Shown piece after piece: positions 1-8,491 of a stretch of DNA of 64,000 bases. Positions within the stretch are counted from its first letter, which is position 1. Each line of letters begins with the position of its first letter. The notes beneath the pieces were generated by a model. It did not search any database. It saw only the letters and a list, made by a program, of their open reading frames with translations, and was not told the DNA's origin. The DNA comes from Gracilibacillus salitolerans (lineage in GTDB: Bacteria; Bacillota; Bacilli; Bacillales; Amphibacillaceae): the NCBI RefSeq assembly GCF_009650095.1, contig NZ_CP045915.1, forward strand, positions 806,001-870,000. The letters run 5' to 3'. The position numbers and the translations under genes were made by a program.

Positions 1-2
1 CT

Positions 3-56
3 TATGGTACTGATGGATATCGAATGGTGTTGGACCGATTAAAGGAAAAAGAGTAA
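3..56 (+). CDS. 3' end of an unidentified upstream gene
   Basis: Only the last 17 codons are inside the window, reading ...YGTDGYRMVLDRLKEKE and then TAA. The frame is open from the left edge and a good terminator follows within 10 bases, which is why I read it as the end of a real gene. The fragment is too short to assign a family. It is inferred, not proven, to be coding. Confidence 0.45.
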   Translation, partial: YGTDGYRMVLDRLKEKE

Positions 57-62
57 AATAAG

Positions 63-91
63 GAGTGTCTCTTATAAGAGACGCTCTTTTT
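63..91 (+). terminator. Rho-independent terminator
   Basis: A 10-bp stem, GAGTGTCTCT paired with AGAGACGCTC (one G-U pair), closes on a TATA loop and is followed by TTTTT. It ends the gene entering from the left. Confidence 0.85.
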
Positions 92-146
92 CGGTGTTGA
101 AAAAAAGTGTTCAGAAAAAAATAACAATAAAATGGAGGCAATATAT

Positions 147-1133
147 ATGATTCGCTTTGGAGTTATTGGTACGAATTGGATTACCGATCGATTTATTGAT
201 GGAGCAAGTAAACTAGATAATTTTCAGTTAAATGCTGTTTATTCAAGAACGGAAGAAAAAGCAAGAGAGTTTGCGAGTAAGTACAACGTCGAACATACAT
301 ATACAGATCTAAATGAGTTGGCAAGCAGTGACAAAATTGATGCTGTTTATATCGCTTCGCCAACCGCTTTTCACAGTGAATATGCGATAGCTTGTATGAA
401 AGGCGGTAAACATGTTATTGTCGAAAAACCTTTCGCTTCCAATGAGCAGGAAGTACAAACAATGGTCGATACAGCAAAGCAACAAAAAGTTACACTGATG
501 GAAGCGATGAAAACGACACATGTTCCCAATTTCAAGCTCATTCAAGAAAGTTTGGATAAAATTGGACCTGTTCGTCGCTTTGTTGCGAACTTCTGTCAAT
601 ATTCCTCACGCTATGATAAATACAAAGAAGGCATTGTATTAAACGCATTTAAACCGGAATTATCAAATGGGTCATTGATGGATATTGGTGTCTATTGTAT
701 TTATCCGATGGTAGCATTATTTGGTGGTCCAGATCGTGTAAAAGCAACAGCCTATATACTAGAATCAGGTGTTGATGGAGAAGGAACCGTGACAGTGGAC
801 TACCCATCCTTAAATGGTGTCTGCATGTTTTCTAAAATCACTAACTCTGCTATCCCATCAGAAATTCAAGGGGAAAATGGATCTATTGTTATCGGAAAAT
901 TTTCAGATATGAATGATGTTAAAATTGTGTATAAAGATGGTTCTGAAGAGATTTTAGACACTGCGCAAGAAGAGAACACGATGTATTATGAAGCAAAATC
1001 ATTTATAGAATCGATTGAAAATAATGAAATCGAAAATACAGTAAATACATGGGGTAATTCTCTGAACACCATTCGAGTCCTTGATCAGGCTAGAAAAGAA
1101 ATAGGGGTCGTGTTTCCAGCTGATAAAAAGTAA
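147..1133 (+). CDS. Gfo/Idh/MocA family NAD(P)-dependent oxidoreductase
   Basis: This 328-residue cytoplasmic protein has the two-domain plan of Gfo/Idh/MocA dehydrogenases. An N-terminal Rossmann fold begins GVIGTNWITDRF, the family EKP motif lies near residue 92 (VEKPFAS), and a C-terminal alpha/beta substrate domain follows. Members oxidise or reduce sugars, inositols or related cyclic compounds, or bilins; the substrate cannot be told here. The ATG at 147 is preferred over the in-frame ATG at 132, because GGAGG (134-138) sits 8 bases before 147 and actually overlaps the earlier ATG. The gene stands alone between two terminators, so it is probably monocistronic. Family assignment is firm; the reaction is unknown. 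Confidence 0.85.
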   Translation: MIRFGVIGTNWITDRFIDGASKLDNFQLNAVYSRTEEKAREFASKYNVEHTYTDLNELASSDKIDAVYIASPTAFHSEYAIACMKGGKHVIVEKPFASNEQEVQTMVDTAKQQKVTLMEAMKTTHVPNFKLIQESLDKIGPVRRFVANFCQYSSRYDKYKEGIVLNAFKPELSNGSLMDIGVYCIYPMVALFGGPDRVKATAYILESGVDGEGTVTVDYPSLNGVCMFSKITNSAIPSEIQGENGSIVIGKFSDMNDVKIVYKDGSEEILDTAQEENTMYYEAKSFIESIENNEIENTVNTWGNSLNTIRVLDQARKEIGVVFPADKK

Positions 1134-1180
1134 TGCTTTTTCACAAACGAAATAAGAAAATCTATTATATTTAGAAAATA

Positions 1181-1221
1181 AAAGAGGCTGTCCTCCCAAT
1201 AAGGGTGACAGCCTCTTTCTT
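1181..1221 (+). terminator. Rho-independent terminator
   Basis: AAAGAGGCTGTC (1181-1192) pairs perfectly with GACAGCCTCTTT (1207-1218) around a 14-base loop. The stem carries As on one side and Ts on the other, so it could serve both directions. Confidence 0.9.
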
Positions 1222-1382
1222 ATTAGGATGATTTTATAAGACTAGCTATTAATTTTATTACCGGTTCGTTGACTTTTGTTGAAACATATTTTGAATCTAA
1301 CATTAATTCAATAATGTTAGAACTTTAAAATACTTTAAGTTGCGTATTTTTCTTAAAAATCCATTTTTTCAATGTTAACAGG

Positions 1383-2795
1383 CTAATTGTAATGTTCATT
1401 AAACACTTTGCTCAATCTATCAACACCGGTTTGAATTTCTTTAATGGATAAATGCCCAAATCCTATAATCCATTTGTTTATGTGCTCGTTTTCTGCTTTT
1501 ATATATTGTTTGACGGGATAGATCATGACCTTTTCTTTTTTTAATTGATCTATAAAATGATCTTCATAATTTATTGGGAATTCAACGGATACATGCAGAC
1601 CTGTAGAAGTACCAAATAATTTAATACTAGGGAAAACTTCTTTCAAACTAGTAAGTAGTATTTGATGTTTCTTTTTGTATAACTTGCTCATCTTTCTGAT
1701 ATGGCTTTCAAGATCTCGATTTTCAATGAATTTTGCTAAAGCCAACTGTGACAATAATGGTGAGTGTAAATCCATATACCATTTCAATTGTTTACATGTC
1801 TCAATCAAATCTGATGGTAAAATCATATATCCGATTCGTAAAGCAGGTGATAGATTCTTACTAAAAGTACCTAAATAGATTACATGTTGAGGGTCTAACT
1901 CAAACATTGAACAAACTGGAGCTGACGTATATCGAAATTCACTATCATAGTCATCCTCAATGATATAACAGTGTTTCTCCCTAGCATAAGTAATAAGTTC
2001 AATCCTTCTCTGAATTGGCAACAAACCTCCAATAGGAAACTGGTGTGAAGGAGTAGTATAAATTAACTTTAGATTTGCAGGTAGATTATGGGTGTTTAAT
2101 CCCAAGTCATCTACAGCCAATAAATTTATCTGATAATCTTGTTTATGAAAAATATCATAAATATCATTACTAGATGGGTTTTCGATCCCCATCGTTTTAT
2201 CATTAGAATGGAACAGTTTTGAAATAATGGACAGTCCTTGGGCTGCTCCAGTTGTAATAATAATACGATCTGCCTCGCATTCAATTCCTCTTGTATGATA
2301 CAAAAAGTCTGATATAGATTGCCTTAATTCCTGTATTCCTTCTGGACTTTGATAGCCTAAATAGTCAGTGGAACAATTTTTAATAACATCATTATAATAT
2401 TGTAGCCATTTTGAGCGAGGGAAAAAATGGAGGTCCGGAATGCCTGGTTTAAAATTAATGAAATTTTTATTACTAGAAACGGTTTCTTTATTATAATTTA
2501 ATACTTTATTTGAAGATATTATTTCATCTTTAGATGTTCTGACAGAAAGCACTGCTCCTATTTCCACAAATGTCCCCTTACCATGTTTGGTAGTGACAAA
2601 CCCTTCTGTAAAAAGTAAATCATAAGCTTCAATCACTACATTTCGTGAAACCTTTAAATTATCGGCTAATTCTCTTGTTGATGGTAAACGATCACCTGCT
2701 TGTAAATTCCCTTCTAAAATTCTCTTTCTTATTTGCTGATATATTTGTCGAATGAGGGGTAATTTTGACTGTCTATCAATAGAAACACCAAACAT
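1383..2795 (-). CDS. MocR/PdxR-type regulator (GntR wHTH fused to class I aminotransferase domain)
   Basis: The 470-residue protein begins with a GntR winged-helix domain (about residues 10-75, including STRELADNLKVSRNVVIEAY). A linker leads to a fold-type-I aminotransferase-like domain (about 110-465). The PLP lysine is visible in LGTFSKNLSPALRIGY near residue 315. Such proteins are PLP-sensing transcription factors, for example PdxR, GabR and TauR. The ATG follows AAGGAG at good spacing. It is divergent from a DMT-family exporter, and MocR proteins usually control the divergent neighbour, so control of the transporter at 3178 is a reasonable inference. The ligand and true target are not known. 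Direct repeats in the intergenic region may be its site. Confidence 0.85.
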   Translation of the reverse strand: MFGVSIDRQSKLPLIRQIYQQIRKRILEGNLQAGDRLPSTRELADNLKVSRNVVIEAYDLLFTEGFVTTKHGKGTFVEIGAVLSVRTSKDEIISSNKVLNYNKETVSSNKNFINFKPGIPDLHFFPRSKWLQYYNDVIKNCSTDYLGYQSPEGIQELRQSISDFLYHTRGIECEADRIIITTGAAQGLSIISKLFHSNDKTMGIENPSSNDIYDIFHKQDYQINLLAVDDLGLNTHNLPANLKLIYTTPSHQFPIGGLLPIQRRIELITYAREKHCYIIEDDYDSEFRYTSAPVCSMFELDPQHVIYLGTFSKNLSPALRIGYMILPSDLIETCKQLKWYMDLHSPLLSQLALAKFIENRDLESHIRKMSKLYKKKHQILLTSLKEVFPSIKLFGTSTGLHVSVEFPINYEDHFIDQLKKEKVMIYPVKQYIKAENEHINKWIIGFGHLSIKEIQTGVDRLSKVFNEHYN

Positions 2796-3050
2796 AACAC
2801 TTATCTCCTTCTGATATATTCGTAGAGATATTTCGATAACAAGTGATTATTTTTATCCATCAACAAATACACTGATGAATACTTGCTTTTAAGGGTGTCA
2901 TTCAATCGTTCTTAATAATAGAAAAGGTATGCTGGAGAATAAATTAAAGAGTATTGCCATATCAGTCATTTCCTCCATGTAAACGAAGTCAAGAGGTTTA
3001 GTTGGTTAGGCTTAGTTCTGTTTATTTACTAGCACACTCAACCTAAAAAT

Positions 3051-3083
3051 TGGATCTATTTAAATTATATGTAAGTGGATCTA
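3051..3083. promoter_or_regulatory. Direct repeat, candidate MocR-type operator
   Basis: TGGATCTA occurs at 3051-3058 and again at 3076-3083, 25 bp apart on the same strand. The second copy runs into the -35 region of a possible promoter whose -10 is TATACT (3105-3110). The element at the -35 position (TACTGT) is poor, as expected for an activated promoter. MocR/GabR regulators are known to bind direct repeats. Binding here is inference. Confidence 0.4.
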
Positions 3084-3177
3084 CTGTAAGGCTACTATAT
3101 CAAGTATACTTTGTAAAGAAAATGCCTGGAAGAGGTGTAACAATAGATAACTGTTTAAGAAAGAAGGTTGTGATACA

Positions 3178-4077
3178 TTGATTTACAATAAGATAAAAGC
3201 GTATCTCTGTCTTATGTTTGCTATGATAATCGTGGGTAGCTCTATAGTTTTTGGAAAAATAATGGTAGAAAGCATTCCGGTTTTTTTGTCTTCTGGTCTT
3301 CGGTTTGCTATCGCTTCGGTTTTACTGTTTGTTATTTTGCTTATTGTAGAGAAAAAACTTCCTAAACTTACCAGAAAAGAAGTGACTATCCTGAGTTTGC
3401 AATCCTTCACAGGTGTTTTTCTTTTCAGTATATTTTTGCTATATGGAGTTCAATATACAAAAGCTGTTGAAAGTGGAATAATTACTAGTACTACACCTAT
3501 AGTCATTGGGATATTATCATTCCTTATATTAAAGGAGAAGCTGACAAGACAGGTTATGATAGGTGTCCTATTTGTAGCCCTAGGCATTAGTGTGATAAAC
3601 CTTGTAAATAGTGGAGAGGATGGGATTAGAGGAAATTTTCCAATGATCGGTAACATATTGGTAATGCTTGCTGTCATAGGTGAAGCATTGTTTACCATTT
3701 TGGGGAAATTGTTATCTAGAAGGTTAAGTCCATTAGCTATTTCTGCGTTTGTAACGTTTTTTGGATTTGTGTTTTTCTTACCTTTTGCTTTGTATGAAGC
3801 TATGATGTTTGATTTTAGTCAACCGAGCATAAATGACTGGGGCTATGTATTATATTTTGCAGTTGTAGTCACGGTTATAGCTTTTTATCTTTGGTATAAA
3901 GGTGTATCTAAAGTATCCGGAAGTGTTTCAGGATTATTCACTGGTTTTTTGCCGGTATCTACTGCTTTGTTGTCTTATGTCTTTCTTAATGAGCAACTAA
4001 CTTCTATACATGTGGTAGGATTTATGTTTGTGGTTCTTGGAATTTGTAGTAGCTCTTTGTTTAACAAAAAAGTGTAA
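3178..4077 (+). CDS. DMT superfamily (EamA) transporter
   Basis: A 299-residue integral membrane protein with about ten hydrophobic segments arranged as two EamA repeats (roughly residues 8-140 and 155-295). The end of each half carries the typical pattern TPIVIGILSFLILKEKL and LLSYVFLNEQLTSIHVVGF. The family exports metabolites such as amino acids, purines or cofactors. The start is TTG at 3178 with AAGAAGG at 3161-3167; no ATG lies near. It is divergent from the MocR-type regulator and ends at a terminator at about 4099. Family membership is clear; the substrate is unknown, though a PLP-pathway or amino-acid link would fit the neighbour. Confidence 0.85.
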   Translation: MIYNKIKAYLCLMFAMIIVGSSIVFGKIMVESIPVFLSSGLRFAIASVLLFVILLIVEKKLPKLTRKEVTILSLQSFTGVFLFSIFLLYGVQYTKAVESGIITSTTPIVIGILSFLILKEKLTRQVMIGVLFVALGISVINLVNSGEDGIRGNFPMIGNILVMLAVIGEALFTILGKLLSRRLSPLAISAFVTFFGFVFFLPFALYEAMMFDFSQPSINDWGYVLYFAVVVTVIAFYLWYKGVSKVSGSVSGLFTGFLPVSTALLSYVFLNEQLTSIHVVGFMFVVLGICSSSLFNKKV

Positions 4078-4098
4078 TTGGAATTAATTATAAAATGG

Positions 4099-4140
4099 AA
4101 GATGCTGCCACTCTAGTAGAAGGTGACAGCATCTTTTTTT
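4099..4140. terminator. Bidirectional terminator
   Basis: AAGATGCTG (4099-4107) pairs with CAGCATCTT (4127-4135) and is followed by a T run on the plus strand. It sits between convergent genes: the DMT transporter ends on one side and ahpF ends at 4142 on the other. Confidence 0.8.
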
Positions 4141-4141
4141 A

Positions 4142-5668
4142 TTAATTTCGAATTAAATGATCGAATGCGCCCAATGCCGCAGTAGCACCTGATCCCATTG
4201 AAATAATGATTTGCTTATAAGCGCTGTTCGTACAGTCACCTGCTGCAAATACACCAGGGATACTTGTTGTACCATGATCATCCACAACGATTTCGCCAAA
4301 TTTATTTACTTCAACTGTATCTTTTAGCCATTCTGTATTTGGTACGAGACCAATTTGAATGAAGACACCTGCAAGTTCAATTGTTTTTTCTTCTTCTGTT
4401 TCACGGTCTATATATCGAAGGCCTTCCACTTTGTCAGAACCATAGATTTCAGAAGTCCTTGCGTTTGTATGCACCGTTACGTTGGGTAAGCTATATAAAC
4501 GATCCTGTAAAACGTTATCTGCTTTTAGTTCTGGAGCAAATTCAATTAATGTAACGTGTTTAACAATACCTGCTAAGTCAATTGCTGCTTCGACCCCAGA
4601 GTTTCCACCACCAATTACGGCAACATCTTTTCCTTCAAAGATTGGACCATCACAGTGGGGACAGTATGCAACACCTTTATTTTTGAATTCTGCTTCACCA
4701 GGAACACCGATATTACGCCAGCGAGCACCAGTTGAAAGCACAACGGTTTTACTTTTAAGTGTTGCACCGTTTTCTAATTCCAGCTCAAAAAGGTCTTTTT
4801 TCTCTAAAGACTTCGCACGCATCGAGTTCATGATATCCACATTATAATCACGTACATGTTCTTCCATGTTAGCGACAAGCTTAGGACCTTCCGTATAAGT
4901 TGTAGTGATGAAGTTTTCTATACCAAGTGTATCTTGTACTTGACCACCAAATCGTTCGGCTACAATACCAGTGCGGATACCTTTACGAGCAGCATAAATG
5001 GCAGCACTGGAACCAGCAGGACCTCCACCAACTACTAATACATCATAAGGATCTTTATCATTTAACTCAGAAATGTCCGCGCTGCTTCCTAATGCTTCGA
5101 GGATGCTTTCAATCGTTTGTCGACCATCGACAAACTGTTCGCCATTTAAATAAACGGAAGGAACAGCCATGATGTCTTTACTATCTACTTCTTCTTTAAA
5201 AGCAGATCCTTCTACCATCGTATGGGTGATTTCAGGATGTACGACACTCATAATGTTAAGTGCTTGAACGACATCAGGACATTTTTGACAAGATAAACTT
5301 ACATATGTTTCAAAGTGAAGTGGACCTTCTAATTTTTTGATTTGTTCAATAATAGAATCATCCACTTTTGGTGGGCGTCCACTCACTTGTAATAGAGCTA
5401 ATATAAGTGAAGTGAACTCATGACCAAGTGGAACTCCAGCGAAAATAACACCGGTGTCCTCACCTGGACGATTGACACTAAAACTTGGAGTACGATCAAA
5501 TGAGCTTTTCTCCACTTTGATTTTATCAGACATGCTTGCAATTTCATTTACAAGTTCGTCTACTTCTTTTGAAACATCGTCAGAACCAATGCTTGTCTTA
5601 ATGACAATATCATTTTCTAACAGTTTCAAATATTCATTAAGCTGTGTTTTTATTTCTTGATCAAGCAT
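4142..5668 (-). CDS. ahpF: Alkyl hydroperoxide reductase subunit F
   Basis: A 508-residue flavoprotein disulfide reductase of the usual AhpF length. The N-terminal double-thioredoxin domain carries the CQKC redox pair near residue 129. A thioredoxin-reductase-like part follows, with an FAD site ([15 protein letters not shown]), a second redox pair CPHC near residue 340, and an NADH site ([16 protein letters not shown]). It passes electrons from NADH to AhpC for reduction of peroxides in the cytosol. An AGAGGG ribosome-binding site precedes the ATG. It lies downstream of ahpC on the same strand. The 250-base gap between them is unusual, because it is filled by a long inverted-repeat element. 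Confidence is high. Confidence 0.96.
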   Translation of the reverse strand: MLDQEIKTQLNEYLKLLENDIVIKTSIGSDDVSKEVDELVNEIASMSDKIKVEKSSFDRTPSFSVNRPGEDTGVIFAGVPLGHEFTSLILALLQVSGRPPKVDDSIIEQIKKLEGPLHFETYVSLSCQKCPDVVQALNIMSVVHPEITHTMVEGSAFKEEVDSKDIMAVPSVYLNGEQFVDGRQTIESILEALGSSADISELNDKDPYDVLVVGGGPAGSSAAIYAARKGIRTGIVAERFGGQVQDTLGIENFITTTYTEGPKLVANMEEHVRDYNVDIMNSMRAKSLEKKDLFELELENGATLKSKTVVLSTGARWRNIGVPGEAEFKNKGVAYCPHCDGPIFEGKDVAVIGGGNSGVEAAIDLAGIVKHVTLIEFAPELKADNVLQDRLYSLPNVTVHTNARTSEIYGSDKVEGLRYIDRETEEEKTIELAGVFIQIGLVPNTEWLKDTVEVNKFGEIVVDDHGTTSIPGVFAAGDCTNSAYKQIIISMGSGATAALGAFDHLIRN

Positions 5669-5711
5669 TTTGACCCTCTTTTCTTATATTTCGTAGAAAG
5701 AATATATGGAG

Positions 5712-5912
5712 ATGTCTAGCTCTGAGCGCCCAGATACTAGGCGACTTCACGAATCGCCCTAAGATAAAGAAGACTTGCCGATGGGTGAAACCAGAGGCTT
5801 AGTCGCACTTATACCTTTAGGTGAAAGTCATCATCGGTTCACTTTTCTCACCGTGATTCCTTTATCTCAGTTGATCCGATCCAGTCGCTACGTTTCTAGA
5901 TGGGCGCTCTGC
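5712..5912. repeat. Long imperfect inverted-repeat element between ahpC and ahpF
   Basis: Nested complementary arms can be matched across about 200 bases. GAGCGCCCA (5724-5732) pairs with TGGGCGCTC (5901-5909), GCGAC (5741-5745) with GTCGC (5884-5888), and AGATAAA (5762-5768) with TTTATCT (5861-5867). The middle contains related GGTGAAA and TTCAC words. No gene fits it. I believe similar intergenic elements recur in Bacillaceae genomes, but that is from memory and no other copy is in this window. As RNA it would fold into one long hairpin and could tune ahpC versus ahpF expression. Confidence 0.7.
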
Positions 5913-5920
5913 ACTTTACT

Positions 5921-6484
5921 TTATATTTTCCCTACTAGATCAATACTTGGTCTAAGTGTTTCGCCGCCTTCTTCCCATTTAGCTGGGCACACTTCACCAG
6001 GATTGTTACGCACGTATTGAGCAGCTTTAATTTTGTTGATTAGTGAGCTTGCGTCACGACCAATACCCTCTGCATTAATTTCTGCTGCTTGGATTACACC
6101 ATCAGGGTCAATAATGAAAGTTCCGCGATCAGCTAAACCAGCGTCTTCACGAAGTACATCAAAGTTTTGAGAGATGATGTGTGAAGGGTCACCAATCATT
6201 GTGTATTCGATTTTACCGATTGCGTCAGAGCTTTCATGCCAAGCTTTATGCGTAAAGTGAGTATCCGTAGAAACAGAGTATACTTCTACACCTAACTTTT
6301 GTAATTCTGCATATTGATTTTGTAAATCCTCTAACTCTGTTGGGCACACGAATGTAAAGTCTGCTGGATAGAAGCAAACAATGCTCCACTTACCTTTGAA
6401 ATTTTCTTCTGTTACATCTACAAAGTCTCCTTGGCGGAATGCAGATGCTTGAAATGGTAGTACCTCTTTACCGATTAATGACAT
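5921..6484 (-). CDS. ahpC: Alkyl hydroperoxide reductase subunit C (peroxiredoxin)
   Basis: A 187-residue typical 2-Cys peroxiredoxin. The peroxidatic cysteine is in [13 protein letters not shown] near residue 47 and the resolving cysteine is in [10 protein letters not shown] near residue 166. It reduces hydrogen peroxide and organic hydroperoxides and is recycled by AhpF, encoded just downstream. The start ATG follows AAGGAGGACA. A PerR-like box and a leader hairpin lie upstream. Length and motifs match Bacillus AhpC. Very high confidence. Confidence 0.97.
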   Translation of the reverse strand: MSLIGKEVLPFQASAFRQGDFVDVTEENFKGKWSIVCFYPADFTFVCPTELEDLQNQYAELQKLGVEVYSVSTDTHFTHKAWHESSDAIGKIEYTMIGDPSHIISQNFDVLREDAGLADRGTFIIDPDGVIQAAEINAEGIGRDASSLINKIKAAQYVRNNPGEVCPAKWEEGGETLRPSIDLVGKI

Positions 6485-6517
6485 AATGATTGTCCTCCTT
6501 GTGTATTTTTTGTTTTT

Positions 6518-6567
6518 TGAATACTTATTCTCTGAAGAAAGTATTCATTACACAACAATTATTATAA
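6518..6567 (-). promoter_or_regulatory. ahpC leader hairpin and candidate PerR box
   Basis: Read on the minus strand, 6567-6553 is TTATAATAATTGTTG. This matches 11 of the 14 fixed bases of the Bacillus PerR consensus TTATAATNATTATAA. Closer to the gene, TGAATACTT (6518-6526) and AAGTATTCA (6539-6547) form a perfect 9-bp inverted repeat, either a leader hairpin or a second operator. PerR control of ahpC is established in B. subtilis; here it is inferred. Confidence 0.5.
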
Positions 6568-6696
6568 AATAAATTAGCTTATAAGTGTAATGATACAAAT
6601 GATAGTTCATAAATTCGTTAAAATAATGTTCGCCATTCTACCATTTTGAACGTAAAATTCATGGTTTATTCATAATTGAAAAATTATTGTTATAGA

Positions 6697-6739
6697 TGTG
6701 AAAAAGATCACACAATTTATCAAAGCAAGCCGATATGAT
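6697..6739 (+). promoter_or_regulatory. Fnr-dependent promoter of the narK-type gene
   Basis: TGTGA-AAAAGA-TCACA at 6697-6712 is a perfect match to the B. subtilis Fnr box (TGTGA-N6-TCACA). A -10 hexamer TATGAT lies at 6734-6739, placing the start of transcription near 6746 and the Fnr site centre at about -41.5, the position of a class II activated promoter. The predicted start site also shows that the upstream in-frame ATG at 6735 cannot be used. Confidence 0.85.
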
Positions 6740-6776
6740 GACAATAACAAAACAGTGTAGGAAAGGATGGGCGAAC

Positions 6777-8270
6777 ATGACGAATGTGAAGAAATTTCAA
6801 TTACCCTTACAAACCCTTAGCCTTGTAGTCGGCTTTATGGTGTGGGTATTACTCTCATCTCTAATGAGTTTTATTAAACAAGACATTAGCTTAACAGCAG
6901 GACAAATATCTTTTATTACTGCAGTTCCTGTTATTTTAGGTTCTGTCTTACGAGTTCCACTAGGTTTTTACGCCAATCGTTTTGGGGCGCGCGGTTTATT
7001 TGTGTTAAGTTTACTCTTTTTAATCCTGCCAGTCGGCTATTTGGGTATGGCTAATAGTTTTACAGATTTAATTCTATCGGGATTATTTCTTGGTATTGGT
7101 GGAGCGGTATTCTCTGTCGGGGTTACATCTTTACCGAAATATTATCCGAAAGAAAAACATGGATTTGTCAATGGTATTTATGGTGTGGGGAACATCGGTA
7201 CTGCCGTTACTTCATTTGGAGCACCAATCATCGCCGGTATGTATGGCTGGCGAATGGCAGTTTTTACATTTATTATTCCTTTATTATTGTTTGCGATCTT
7301 AAATTTTTTATGGGGGGATCGTCATGAACCAAAAGTACAAACTTCATTAAAACAACAGGTGTTAGGTGTTTATAAAAATAATAAACTATGGTTTTTAAGC
7401 TTCTTTTACTTCTTAACATTCGGATCCTTTGTTGCTTTAACGGTTTATTTACCAAACTTTTTAGTATCGGAATTTCAGCTATCTGAAGTCGATGCTGGTT
7501 TGCGAACAGCAGGCTTTATTGCATTATGTACATTGCTCAGACCTGTTGGGGGCTGGCTAGGAGATAAGTTTAATCCGTTTAAAGTGTTAATGTTCGTTTT
7601 CACAGGCATGACGATTTCCGGTATTCTGTTATCTTTTTCACCAACGATTCTGCTATATACAATTGGCAGCTTGTCAGTAGCGGTGTTTGCAGGTATTGGG
7701 AATGGTACGATTTTTAAATTGGTTCCGTTATATTTCTCCAAACAAGCAGGGATTGTCAATGGTATTGTTGCTGCGATGGGCGGATTAGGCGGATTTTTCC
7801 CACCGATTATTCTTACTTTGGTTTATGATATCAACGGTCACTATGCAATTGGATTTATGGCACTATCCCAATTTGCACTGGCGAGTCTAATCATTATTAT
7901 TTGGATGTATTATACCGATAAATTGAATTTGTCTAACTATATTGTGAACAATGCCGGACAGGGGATTTTAGTCACAGATGAAAATGGAAGAATTACAAAG
8001 ATAAATCATGCCTTTGAACGAATAACCGGTTATCAGCAAGAAGAGGTAATTGGTCAAAATCCCAATATATTAAGCTCCGGACAGCAAGATCAGAGTTTTT
8101 ACGATGAAATGTGGAAGCAATTGAAAGAAAAAGAAATTTGGCAAGGTAAGATTACCAATAAACGTAAGAAAGGAGAAATCTATACCCAATGGTTGTCGAT
8201 TAGTGTGCTAAAAGATGCAGGGGATAATATAACTAATTATGTAGGGGTATTTAGTGAATTAAATGAGTGA
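6777..8270 (+). CDS. narK: NarK-type nitrate/nitrite MFS transporter with C-terminal PAS domain
   Basis: A 497-residue protein. Residues 1 to about 385 form a twelve-helix major facilitator of the nitrate/nitrite porter family, with the G-rich signatures GLFLGIGGAVFSVGVTSLPKYYP and NGIVAAMGGLGGFFPPI. After the last helix, residues about 393-490 form a PAS domain beginning YIVNNAGQGILVTDENGRITKINHAFERITGY. NarK proteins normally end after the last helix, so a cytoplasmic sensory module on a transporter is unusual. The start at 6777 is chosen because GAAAGGA precedes it and the Fnr-dependent transcript begins after the earlier ATG. No nitrate reductase genes are adjacent. The family call is strong; the ligand sensed by the PAS domain is unknown. 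Confidence 0.85.
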   Translation: MTNVKKFQLPLQTLSLVVGFMVWVLLSSLMSFIKQDISLTAGQISFITAVPVILGSVLRVPLGFYANRFGARGLFVLSLLFLILPVGYLGMANSFTDLILSGLFLGIGGAVFSVGVTSLPKYYPKEKHGFVNGIYGVGNIGTAVTSFGAPIIAGMYGWRMAVFTFIIPLLLFAILNFLWGDRHEPKVQTSLKQQVLGVYKNNKLWFLSFFYFLTFGSFVALTVYLPNFLVSEFQLSEVDAGLRTAGFIALCTLLRPVGGWLGDKFNPFKVLMFVFTGMTISGILLSFSPTILLYTIGSLSVAVFAGIGNGTIFKLVPLYFSKQAGIVNGIVAAMGGLGGFFPPIILTLVYDINGHYAIGFMALSQFALASLIIIIWMYYTDKLNLSNYIVNNAGQGILVTDENGRITKINHAFERITGYQQEEVIGQNPNILSSGQQDQSFYDEMWKQLKEKEIWQGKITNKRKKGEIYTQWLSISVLKDAGDNITNYVGVFSELNE

Positions 8271-8299
8271 CCAGTTACCTATTGGTAGCTGGTTTTTTA
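8270..8299 (+). terminator. Rho-independent terminator
   Basis: ACCAGTTACC pairs with GGTAGCTGGT (one G-U pair) around a TATT loop and is followed by a run of Ts. It starts at the narK stop codon. Confidence 0.85.
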
Positions 8300-8385
8300 C
8301 CTGGATTAAATAAAACTGATATGCAGCATTGGATGATATAGTGAAATGGTTATAAGTAGAAAGTATGGAAAATAATTACCATTCA

Positions 8386-8433
8386 TTAACATTATATTAA
8401 CACTGTCTTAATATTCAGCTGTTATATTATAAG
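8386..8433 (+). promoter_or_regulatory. Tandem hexamer array resembling PhoP boxes, with a -10
   Basis: TTAACA (8386), TTAACA (8397), TTAATA (8408) and the weaker CTGTTA (8419) recur with exactly 11-bp spacing, that is hexamer plus five bases. This is the pattern of B. subtilis PhoP core boxes (TT A/C/T A C/A A repeats). Possible -10 hexamers TATTAT (8425) or TATAAG (8428) follow directly. It precedes the MauE/thioredoxin/peptide cluster. Pho control is inference from the pattern. Confidence 0.55.
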
Positions 8434-8491
8434 TAAGCAAAAACCTCCAAGACTTTCTTCCCTAAAAAATATAGATGGAGTGGAATGACGT

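Noticed and set aside
5775..6020. 81-codon plus-strand frame across the ahp repeat
   Set aside because: It runs through the inverted repeat and antisense to the end of ahpC; no ribosome-binding site.
6735..6776. Upstream ATG extension of the narK-type gene
   Set aside because: The -10 of the Fnr promoter overlaps this ATG, so the transcript starts after it.
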